Positions 11,156-18,845 of a DNA stretch of 59,097 nt are shown here, one piece after another. The stretch is from Streptosporangiaceae bacterium (lineage in GTDB: Bacteria; Actinomycetota; Actinomycetes; Streptosporangiales; Streptosporangiaceae), in the NCBI GenBank assembly GCA_025964715.1, contig JAOPYH010000419.1, forward strand, positions 1-59,097, given 5' to 3'. The stretch's first letter is position 1; every line of letters begins with the position of its first letter. The notes beneath the pieces were generated by a model. The model made no database searches. It had not been told where the DNA came from and worked only from the letters and a program-made list of their open reading frames with translations. The translations under genes were made by a program, and so were the position numbers.

Positions 11156-12151
11156 GTGACCAGAGCCGTTCCGTTCGGGCTGCCCGTTGACGACGATCTC
11201 GCAGCGGACGTGCAGGATCGGCTGTCCGCCGTTGAGGAACTGCTGCTCGAGACGACCCGGGACCAGGACCGGCTTCTCTCCGAGGCCTCGCGCCATCTGG
11301 CCGCGGCCGGCGGGAAGCGGTTCCGCCCCATGCTCGTGCTGCTCGCCTCGCACTTCGGCGACCCGATGGCGCCGCAGGTCGTGCCCGCGGCCGTCGTGGT
11401 CGAACTGACCCACCTCGCGACGCTCTATCACGACGACGTCATGGACGAGGCGTCGATGCGCCGTGGCCAGGAGTCGGCCAACCTGCGGTGGAGCAACACG
11501 GTGGCGATCCTGACCGGGGACTATCTGTTCGCCCGGGCCTCCGACCTGCTGTCCGAGCTCGGCACCGAGGCCGTACGCGTGCAGGCCCGGGCCTTCGCCC
11601 GCCTGGTCCGCGGGCAGATCCAGGAGACCGTCGGCCCCGAGGCGGGCACGGACCCCCTCAAGCACTATCTGGGGGTCATGGCGGACAAGACGGCCTCGCT
11701 CATCGCGGTGTCCGGGCAGTTCGGCGCGATGCTCTCGGGCGCCCCGCCGCAGGTCGTCGAGACGATCACGTCGGCCTGCGAGAAGATCGGCGTCGCCTTC
11801 CAGCTGTCCGATGACATCCTGGACATCGCCTCCGAGTCCGACCAGTCAGGCAAGACGCCGGGGACGGACCTGCGTGAGGGCATCCGGACACTGCCCATGC
11901 TGCACGTACTCGCCTCCGACGACCCGGCCGACGAGCGGCTGCGAACGCTGCTCAACTCGGACCTGACCGATGACGAGCCGCACGCGGAGGCACTCGCGTT
12001 GCTGCGCGCCCACCCGGCCATGGAGCGGGCCCGCGGCGACCTGCGGCAATGGGCCGAGGACGCCCGGGCCGAGCTGCTCACGCTCCCCGAGGTCCCCGTG
12101 CGAGCCGCGTTCGAAGGCCTCTGCGACTACGTGGTCTCCCGCACCGGCTGA
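11156..12151 (+). CDS. long-chain polyprenyl diphosphate synthase
   Basis: Trans-prenyltransferase of 331 residues. It condenses isopentenyl diphosphate units onto an allylic primer, most likely to make the menaquinone side chain used by the adjacent complex I. The first Asp-rich motif is HDDVMDEA and the second is SDDILDIA; GGKRFRP marks the diphosphate-binding N-terminal region. GTG 11156 is chosen for the strong TAGGGGGA just upstream. Chain length cannot be read from sequence alone. The last 25 bases overlap the convergent rarD gene. Confidence 0.93.
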   Translation: MTRAVPFGLPVDDDLAADVQDRLSAVEELLLETTRDQDRLLSEASRHLAAAGGKRFRPMLVLLASHFGDPMAPQVVPAAVVVELTHLATLYHDDVMDEASMRRGQESANLRWSNTVAILTGDYLFARASDLLSELGTEAVRVQARAFARLVRGQIQETVGPEAGTDPLKHYLGVMADKTASLIAVSGQFGAMLSGAPPQVVETITSACEKIGVAFQLSDDILDIASESDQSGKTPGTDLREGIRTLPMLHVLASDDPADERLRTLLNSDLTDDEPHAEALALLRAHPAMERARGDLRQWAEDARAELLTLPEVPVRAAFEGLCDYVVSRTG

Positions 12152-13107
12152 GTCGCCCCCGGCTTCGGCTCCTGGGTCCAGACGGCGCCCCCGACCTCCG
12201 GGACGCTGCGGGCCCTGAGGCGGGCCGAGGCGACGCCGGCCCGCCACCCATCGCCGGTGAGGACCATCAGCGCGCACCAGACCAGCAGGAAGCCGATCCA
12301 GCGGCTGGCGGGCATCCGCTCGTGCTGTACGAGCAGCCCGATGAGGAACTGCAGGGTAGGGGCGAGGTACTGCAGCATGCCGATGGCGCTCATGGGCAGC
12401 CGGATCGCGGCACCGTTGAACATCATCAGCGGGATCGCCGTGATCAGCCCTCCGCCGATGAGCAACACGGCCTGCAGGGTCCCCGCGTGGCCGAACGTGG
12501 CCTTGCCCTGCGCGTGCAAGGTCAGCGTGAAGGCCAGCGCGGGCACGAACAGGACGGCGGTCTCGATCGTGAGGCTCTCCGCGGAAGGCGTGTTCGCGAA
12601 TTTCTTCAGCAGGCCGTACGAGCCGAACGAGCAGGCGAGCACCAGTGCGATCCACGGCAGCCGGCCGTAGTCCGCCGTCAGCACGATGACGGCGAGGGTG
12701 CCGAGACCGACGGCGAACCACTGTGTCCGGCGCAGGCGCTCCCGGAACACCAGGACACCCAGGACGATGCTGATCAGCGGGTTGATGAAGTAGCCGAGCG
12801 AGGTCTCGATCGTGTGGCCGGCGTTGACGCCGTAGATGTACATCCCCCAGTTGACCGAGACGACCACGGCGGCGAGCGCCAGCAGGCCGACCTGCTTCCA
12901 AGTGAGGGATCGCACCCATGACCAGTGGCGCATGACGGCGAGCAGCACCATCACGACGAGCAGTGACCAGATGATGCGATGCGCGAGGATCTCGAACGCC
13001 TGCGCCGGCTTCAGTAGCGGCCAGTAGAGCGGGAACAATCCCCAGATGCCATAGGCGGCGATTCCATAAAGCACTCCTTTGCGCACATCTGTCACGCGCC
13101 GGAGCAT
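12127..13107 (-). CDS. rarD: EamA-family transporter RarD
   Basis: Ten-helix drug/metabolite transporter of 326 residues. The YGIAAYGIWGLFPLYW opening and AFEILAHRIIWSLLVV are characteristic of RarD. The natural substrate of RarD proteins is not established. A polar C-terminal tail of about 35 residues follows the last helix and overlaps the 3' end of the convergent prenyl synthase gene. It is transcribed divergently from msrA across about 140 bases of AT-richer DNA that probably holds both promoters. Confidence 0.92.
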   Translation of the reverse strand: MLRRVTDVRKGVLYGIAAYGIWGLFPLYWPLLKPAQAFEILAHRIIWSLLVVMVLLAVMRHWSWVRSLTWKQVGLLALAAVVVSVNWGMYIYGVNAGHTIETSLGYFINPLISIVLGVLVFRERLRRTQWFAVGLGTLAVIVLTADYGRLPWIALVLACSFGSYGLLKKFANTPSAESLTIETAVLFVPALAFTLTLHAQGKATFGHAGTLQAVLLIGGGLITAIPLMMFNGAAIRLPMSAIGMLQYLAPTLQFLIGLLVQHERMPASRWIGFLLVWCALMVLTGDGWRAGVASARLRARSVPEVGGAVWTQEPKPGATQPVRETT

Positions 13108-13250
13108 ATCAGCCGGTAATTAGTCATAGCGCTTAACGGTAATGTCAAGCAGTTCTTCAGCGCTCGGTCATGTGGACGTCCGCCGGCTGACACCGGGCGC
13201 GGAGCCCCCGGGCGTTCCCGGGCTCCCGCCGTCCGGGTTAGCCTGGCACC

Positions 13251-13904
13251 GTGTTCGGATTCGTGAAGACGCAGATGGTCACACCGGAGCAGGCACTCGC
13301 GGGCCGGGACGAGCCGGTGCCGGTCCCGCCCCGCCACGAGGTCCTCGGACGCCCCCTCGCGCCGCCCTACGCGGACGGCGCCGAGGTGGCCGAGTTCGGG
13401 ATGGGTTGCTTCTGGGGAGCCGAGCGGGTGTTCTGGCGCATCCCCGGCGTGATCTCGACGGCCGTCGGCTATGCCGGCGGCTACACGCCCAACCCCACCT
13501 ACGAAGAGGTCTGTTCGGGCCTGACCGGCCACACCGAGGCCGTACGGGTGGTGTTCGACCCGGACCAGATCTCCTACGAGGGCCTGCTCAAGGTCTTCTG
13601 GGAGGGCCACGACCCGACGCAGGGCATGCGCCAGGGCAACGACCTCGGGACGCAGTACCGCTCCGCGATCTACTCCCGGTCCGATGACCAGCTCAAGGCG
13701 GCCGAGAGGTCCCGAGACGCCTACCAGCCGGTCCTGACGGCCCACGGCCACGGGCCCATCACGACCGAGATCGCCCCGGCCGGCGAATTCTACTTCGCCG
13801 AGGACTACCACCAGCAGTACCTCTCCGACGCCAAGAACCCGGGCGGCTACTGCGGCATCGGTGGGACCGGCGTCACCTGCCCCGTGGGCGTGGCACCCGC
13901 CTGA
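13251..13904 (+). CDS. msrA: peptide-methionine (S)-S-oxide reductase
   Basis: Repairs methionine-S-sulfoxide in proteins using a catalytic cysteine in the GCFWG motif (near residue 60). 217 residues, normal for the longer MsrA type. The C-terminus carries a [14 protein letters not shown] tail with the recycling cysteines. EDYHQQYL is another family signature. Start GTG 13251. Monocistronic, followed by about 185 bases before the protease gene. Confidence 0.96.
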   Translation: MFGFVKTQMVTPEQALAGRDEPVPVPPRHEVLGRPLAPPYADGAEVAEFGMGCFWGAERVFWRIPGVISTAVGYAGGYTPNPTYEEVCSGLTGHTEAVRVVFDPDQISYEGLLKVFWEGHDPTQGMRQGNDLGTQYRSAIYSRSDDQLKAAERSRDAYQPVLTAHGHGPITTEIAPAGEFYFAEDYHQQYLSDAKNPGGYCGIGGTGVTCPVGVAPA

Positions 13905-14089
13905 CCCGGTCGGCGGTGCGTCCGCCAGATGACAATCCCGATCCAGTGACGCCCTTTCCGCATGTCCTTTCTCTTGCGGGCGTCTCTGCCTCCTCGGCTC
14001 GATCTTGCCGTGTGCCCGATGGTCTTGCTGGGTAGCCTCCTGCCAGGAAAGCACCCGCAAATGGCTCGGGGCGAATTCGGGGGATGTGC

Positions 14090-15031
14090 ATGAGACGCAT
14101 TGCTATCTTTATGTCCGTCGCGATCGCGGCCTCCTTGGGCACGTCCTCGGCGCGAGCCGAAGCGGACCCGCCCCCGGCAGAGCTGTGGCGCCAGCAGACG
14201 AGTCGTCCTAATCTCGCCGTCACCGTGCCGGATATCGCGGGCCGGCGGCGCAAGATCATGTATGTGAACATCGACGGCTATGCCGTGACCGAAGGTGACA
14301 TCGCACTCGGCACTGTGTCCGATGTGACGAGCGGCAAGATTCACCTCCCGGGCGTCGTGCCCGTGGACGTTCCGCCCCCGGTGCTCCCGAAGTCGTCCGA
14401 CGGCTCCAGAGGAGGCGGTGCGGCCCGCTGCGACCGGACTCCGGCGGGCGCGGGCACCGCGAGCGCCGCGGCGCTGTGGCAGTCCAGGCAGGTGCCCTAT
14501 GTCTTCGACTCCGGGCTGCCGCAGTCGGTGCGCAACACCGTCATGAAGGCCATGGCGGACTTCAGCGCCGGCACCTGCATCCGTTTCCTGCGACAGACGA
14601 CCGAGACGGCGTATCTACGGGTCTTCTCCGGCACTGGCTGTTACTCCATGGTGGGCAGGACCGGGTCCCGCCAAGACCTGTCCCTCGGCCCGGGGTGCGA
14701 TTACAAAGGGACGGCCATCCATGAACTGATGCATGCCGTCGGCTTCTATCACGAGCACAACCGGTCGGATCGGGATGAGGCCGTGACGGTCAATTTGGAC
14801 AACGTGAAGCCCGCCTATCAATCGCAGTTCCACAAGATCGGTCCTGCGGATAATCGGCTGTTGGGCGGGTTCGATCAGGACTCGGTCATGATCTATGGAA
14901 ACAAGGCGTTCTCCGCCAACGGGCAGGACACCCTCGTGGCGAAGAACGGTCGACCCCTGACTGATCCGTACCACAAGACAGGATTCAGCCCGTCCGACGT
15001 GGCCGGGGTCCGCAGTCTGTACGGCTGTTGA
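14090..15031 (+). CDS. secreted astacin-like (M12A) zinc metalloprotease
   Basis: 313 residues with a clear signal peptide (MRRIAIFMSVAIAASLGTSS, cleavage near ARA). The catalytic domain starts around residue 130. The extended astacin zinc motif is complete: HELMHAVGFYHEHNRSDRD, giving three His ligands and the following Glu/Arg, with a Met-turn SVMIYG near residue 265. It should act outside the cell as an endopeptidase; the region before the domain may be a propeptide. ATG 14090 is preferred over ATG 14084 because GGGG at 14079-14083 is then properly spaced. AT-richer codons than neighbours hint at acquisition, but this is weak. Confidence 0.93.
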   Translation: MRRIAIFMSVAIAASLGTSSARAEADPPPAELWRQQTSRPNLAVTVPDIAGRRRKIMYVNIDGYAVTEGDIALGTVSDVTSGKIHLPGVVPVDVPPPVLPKSSDGSRGGGAARCDRTPAGAGTASAAALWQSRQVPYVFDSGLPQSVRNTVMKAMADFSAGTCIRFLRQTTETAYLRVFSGTGCYSMVGRTGSRQDLSLGPGCDYKGTAIHELMHAVGFYHEHNRSDRDEAVTVNLDNVKPAYQSQFHKIGPADNRLLGGFDQDSVMIYGNKAFSANGQDTLVAKNGRPLTDPYHKTGFSPSDVAGVRSLYGC

Positions 15032-15050
15032 CGCAGCGTCCCGTACGCCG

Positions 15051-16347
15051 TCACGTCCGTCGTCGCGTGGTCTCGAGGAGGTGGTGTTCGAGGACGGTGA
15101 GCCGCCGTGGCTTGGTGATGGCTGTGGCTGGGACTGTGTAGGTGTGGCCGAGTGGGCTGGTCCAGGTGGTGTCGCCGTGTTGGTTGTTGTGGGTGGTCCA
15201 GCCGGTGTGTTTGAGGGTGTGGCAGTGGCGGCATTTGGCGTCGAGGTTCCAGGTTTGGGTGGGGCCGCTTTTTGCGTGGTCGTGGTGGTGGTCGATGTCG
15301 CTGCGGCTTGCGGGTGTTCGGCAGCCGGGTCCTCGGCAGGTGCGGTCGCGGGCGATCACCAGGGCGCGTTGCCGCGGGGTGGGTAGGCGGCGCGGGTCGC
15401 GTTCGGGCTTGCTGGGTGGTCGGGTGGTGCCGTGGTGGAGGAGCCGGCCGGTGATGGGGTCGGTAATGGTGTAGCGCCAGGTGGTTTCGTGGTCGCCTGT
15501 GCGTGCGGCGGCTGTTTGGCGGGCGATGTCGGCGATGACGGGTCCCCAGCCGGCGAGGTCGGCGGCGTGGTCGGCCAGGCCGATGAGGGTGGGCAGGTCC
15601 GCGGTGAGTTCGATGACGCCGCGCCGGTGGATGGGTGCGGGGCCGGTGTGGGTGCCGGACAGGAGGGCGAGGTAGATGTCGGCGCGGATCTGGTCCATCG
15701 GCCGGTCGTCGCCGGCCTGTTTGGTGGCCCGCGCCAATGCGTCCAGGCGTTCGTCGGCTGCGGCGGCCTGGTCGGGTGGCAGGTTGCAGCCGGACAGATA
15801 CCCCGTGCCGTCGCCGTTGAGGCCGCGCACGACCTTCCGCTCGGCCACCGCCTGTTCGTAGGTGTTCTTCGCCGCGGCGGGGTCGGCTTCCAGGACGAGT
15901 TTGCGGAGCCGGTAGGCCAGCTGCCGTGCCGTCGATCACCACCCTGGCCCTGTCCAGGTCGATCACTCCGCCCCGGAGCGCCTGCCATACGGCGGGGAGC
16001 CGTTCCACCAGCGCCCAGGCCTCCTGGAGTTTGGCGGTGGCGGAGCGCTTGGTGAGGGTGAGGGCCGCGCCGATCTCCGCGGCGGCGAGCCTGGGGATGT
16101 CGGAGGGCCACACCGAGGGGATGTGGGCGGACTCGGCCTGTACGCACTCGGCCACCGCGACCATGTCCGCGGCCAGGCCGGCCTGGTCGAAGGCCAGCTG
16201 GCGGGCGCGTGCCCGCAGCAACACGACCATGTCGAAACCCGACAACCCACACCGGTCGACCGAAGCGAGTGCCGCTGAAAGCGCCGGCCCGGGTGGCATT
16301 TCCGCCAGCCCCTCGGGCAGCTCGACCAACGACCCGCGTTCGATCAT
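15051..16347 (-). pseudogene. DUF222/HNH endonuclease (13E12-type), frameshifted
   Basis: The N-terminal DUF222 region reads from ATG 16347 to about 15930. The homologous protein then continues in another frame to the stop at 15051. The junction lies near 15918-15930, after ARVVIDGTA; the second frame resumes with LAYRLRKLVLEAD. The C-terminal HNH nuclease is intact, with CRGPGC, DIDHHHDHAKSG and CRHCHTLKH. The total length of 1297 bases is one more than a multiple of three. It could be a true pseudogene, a sequencing error or a recoded gene. This family is often multicopy in actinomycetes and damage-inducible in mycobacteria; a LexA-like box covers the start codon. Confidence 0.88.
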
Positions 16348-16355
16348 GTGTTCTA
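16340..16355 (-). promoter_or_regulatory. LexA-type SOS box over the HNH gene start
   Basis: The plus-strand sequence TCGATCATGTGTTCTA matches the actinobacterial SOS consensus TCGAAC-RNNY-GTTCGA at all positions but two. It contains the start codon of the HNH gene (CAT at 16345-16347). An AT-rich TATATT-like -10 lies just upstream of the gene (16358-16363), suggesting a near-leaderless transcript that LexA would block. Confidence 0.55.
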
Positions 16356-16625
16356 ATATAGCCGCCGGCTACGACATTACACCGGTGAACGACAAGACCC
16401 GGCAGGCCCGGTGGCCGGTGACCAAGCGAGAGGTCCCGGTATCGCCGCCTACCAGATCGTCACGATAGCTCCCGGACGTGCCCATCTGATCATCTCCGAG
16501 GTTCTGGCGGCGCCGATGATCCAGGATGGAGCCACGGATCCCGGAGCCGGGTGATCGAGCGCACGGCTCGTACGCTGTGTGTGGTGATGGCTGGGATCTC
16601 CGACGCCGCAGGGAGAGGAGCAACG

Positions 16626-17159
16626 GTGGGCCTTCCGGAATTTCCATACCATCCTGACCCGCTCGCGACGGGTTCGGTCATCGGCTCCGACGCCGAATGC
16701 CTGTGCTGCGGACGGCCCCGCGGCTATGTCTACAGCGGCCCGGCCTATGCAGAGCGCTCCATCGAGCGGCGCCGGCTCTGCCCTTGGTGCATCGCGGACG
16801 GAAGCGCCACGGAGCGTTTCGGCGCGACCTTCAACGATGCCGGCGCCGGCGCGCCCGGTGAGGTCCCCGGCGCCGTGATCGAGGAGATCACCCGCCGTAC
16901 GCCCGGGTACGTCGCGTGGCGGCAGGAGCGGTGGCTGTTCCACTGCGGCGACGGGGCGGCCTTCCTCGGTGCCGTGGGGGCGAAGGAGATCTCCGACCAC
17001 CCCGACGCTCTGGAGATGTTGCGTCGCGAGCACGAGGGACGGCCGGCGCAGCAGGTGGAGAACTACCTGGCCGCGCTGGACAAGGACGGCCGGCCCACGG
17101 CCTATCTGTTCAGGTGCAGGTCCTGTGCGGCCCACCTGGCCTACTCGGACTCGACATGA
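16626..17159 (+). CDS. CbrC family protein (UPF0167)
   Basis: 177 residues, recognised by LPEFPYHPDPLATGSV at the N-terminus, a CLCCG cysteine pair, GYVYSGPAYAE, and LCPWCIADGSA, with a final CRSC pair. The paired cysteines suggest metal binding. E. coli CbrC is linked to colicin E2 tolerance, but its biochemistry is unknown. GTG 16626 is chosen because GGGAGAGGAG stands at 16611-16620. Single gene with no obvious operon partner. Confidence 0.85.
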   Translation: MGLPEFPYHPDPLATGSVIGSDAECLCCGRPRGYVYSGPAYAERSIERRRLCPWCIADGSATERFGATFNDAGAGAPGEVPGAVIEEITRRTPGYVAWRQERWLFHCGDGAAFLGAVGAKEISDHPDALEMLRREHEGRPAQQVENYLAALDKDGRPTAYLFRCRSCAAHLAYSDST

Positions 17160-17453
17160 CTGACCGTCATGCCGGCCTGAGGCCGCACGTCAGTAAGGGA
17201 GCAGGCGTCCGGAAGGAGTCCGCAGGTCAGGCGTCGCCGGCTGACGCGGAGGTTTCGGACGTTTGACAAGCTGCTGCCGTGTCATGCTGATCATCTCCCC
17301 GTTCGGGGCAACCGTTAACCGGTAGATCAATGTGAAACCCTTGCCCAGGAGTGGTCACGGTCGAGTCATGAGGCCGATGGGCCGCCCCCGGCGGGCTCTG
17401 GCAAGATGTTGGAGTGATCAGAACGTCGGACCCTCGACTTAGGATCCCCGGAC

Positions 17454-17981
17454 ATGTCACAGCTGACACTTGATCCACAGCGCACGGCCCTGATAGCCAT
17501 CGACCTCCAGGTGCGGATCGTGGGGCTCGGGACCGCCCCACGCAGCGGCGCTGACGTCGTACGGCAGACGATGCGCCTTGCCGACGGCTTTCGCCATAGC
17601 GGCGCCCCCGTGGTGATCGTGCAGGTGGAGCGGCCGGACGAGGACCACCAGCGGGCCGGGAGCGAGCTCGTCAGCGAGATGGCGCCGCGGCCCGAAGACC
17701 TCCTCATCACCAAGCACACGTGGGGCGCCTTCCACGAGACCGCACTCCATGAGGAGTTGCAGAGCCGTGGCATCGACACCCTGGTCCTCGCGGGCATCGC
17801 GACCAACTTCGGCGTCGAGTCGACGGCCCGGGTCGGCCACGAGCTCGGCTATCGGCTGTTGCTCGTCGAGGACGCCATGGCCGGCCTGGACGCGGAGTCG
17901 CACGACTTCGCGGTGCGGAAGATCTTTCCGGGCCTCGGCACCGTGTGCTCGACCGACGAGGTGCTCAGCGCTCTGGGCTAG
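17454..17981 (+). CDS. isochorismatase-fold protein lacking the catalytic Cys
   Basis: 175-residue cysteine-hydrolase-fold protein. The usual Asp (ALIAIDLQ) and Lys (ITKHTWGAF) of the catalytic triad are present. The nucleophile segment reads GIATNFGVESTAR, with Gly where active family members have Cys. E. coli YecD has, as I recall, the same replacement. The function is therefore unknown and Cys-dependent hydrolysis unlikely. ATG 17454 has only a weak ribosome site. The 294 bases upstream hold a TTGACA at 17263-17268 without a convincing -10. Confidence 0.85.
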   Translation: MSQLTLDPQRTALIAIDLQVRIVGLGTAPRSGADVVRQTMRLADGFRHSGAPVVIVQVERPDEDHQRAGSELVSEMAPRPEDLLITKHTWGAFHETALHEELQSRGIDTLVLAGIATNFGVESTARVGHELGYRLLLVEDAMAGLDAESHDFAVRKIFPGLGTVCSTDEVLSALG

Positions 17982-18011
17982 ACCGCCCGGCCTCGGGTCA
18001 CGAGCCCACGG

Positions 18012-18845
18012 TCAGGAGACGATGTCCTTCGTGCGGAAGCGCCGGAAGGCCAGCGCGAGGAGCACCACCGCGTAGGCCACCGAGACGGCGGTGCCCTTCA
18101 CCATGCCGGACCACTGGATCGAAGGCTGGAGAGCGTCCATCCAGGCGTACATCCAGTGCGACGGCAGAAACTGCCGCCAATCACCCAGGGCCGTGACGGC
18201 GTCCAGGATGTTGCTCACGATCACCAACCCGACCGCGCCTCCCACGGCGCCGAGCGGCGAGTCCGTGGCGACCGAGAGCAGGAACGCCAGCGCGGCGACC
18301 ACGAGCTGACTCACCATGGCATAGCCCACGATCAGAGCCATGCGGCTCAGCGCGGTGCCGGACGGCAGCGCGGCGCCTCCGGTCGGCAGCTGCACGTCGC
18401 CCCATCCGAACACCAGCGTGCCGGCCAGCAGCGCCATGAGTGGCAGGGACACCACCGACACGGCCGCATAGGCCAGCGCCACGATGAGCTTCTGCCGCAG
18501 CAGCCGGGAGCGCGGCACCGGAGCGGCGAGGAGATAACGCAGCGACGCCCAGTTCGCCTCGCTCGCCACGGTATCGCCGCAGAACAGGGCGACCGCGACG
18601 ACCAGCAGAAAGCCCACGGACACGAACAACGTGAAGGCGGTGAAGTTCAGCGCGCTGGCCGTCGCGACGTCCACCAGGCTGGGCCGGCCGTCAGGTGGGC
18701 CGCTGCCGCCGCCGAGCTGGAAGGCCGCGACGAGCACCCAGGGCAGCACGAGAAGGATGGCGAAGGCCACCAGCGTGCGTCGCCGCCGGAACTGGCGCAG
18801 GCCCTCGACCCGCAGCGGCAGTGTGCGGTGGGCGTTGTAGGACAT
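18012..18845 (-). CDS. ABC-2 type transporter permease
   Basis: 277-residue integral membrane protein with about six hydrophobic segments. It begins with a basic cytoplasmic stretch (residues 1-25), then a first helix near residues 26-45 and a large loop. It is the natural partner of the upstream ATPase: its ATG shares a base with that gene's TGA, so the two are translationally coupled. ABC-2 systems usually export a drug, lipid or peptide; the substrate here cannot be read from sequence. Confidence 0.88.
   Translation of the reverse strand: MSYNAHRTLPLRVEGLRQFRRRRTLVAFAILLVLPWVLVAAFQLGGGSGPPDGRPSLVDVATASALNFTAFTLFVSVGFLLVVAVALFCGDTVASEANWASLRYLLAAPVPRSRLLRQKLIVALAYAAVSVVSLPLMALLAGTLVFGWGDVQLPTGGAALPSGTALSRMALIVGYAMVSQLVVAALAFLLSVATDSPLGAVGGAVGLVIVSNILDAVTALGDWRQFLPSHWMYAWMDALQPSIQWSGMVKGTAVSVAYAVVLLALAFRRFRTKDIVS

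Noticed and set aside
15432..16055. Plus-strand 207-codon frame opposite the HNH gene
   Set aside because: Val/Gly-rich shadow of the DUF222-HNH coding sequence; no RBS or domain.
17263..17292. TTGACA promoter before the isochorismatase-like gene
   Set aside because: The -35 hexamer is perfect but no TANNNT-type -10 stands at 16-18 bases; kept only as a remark.
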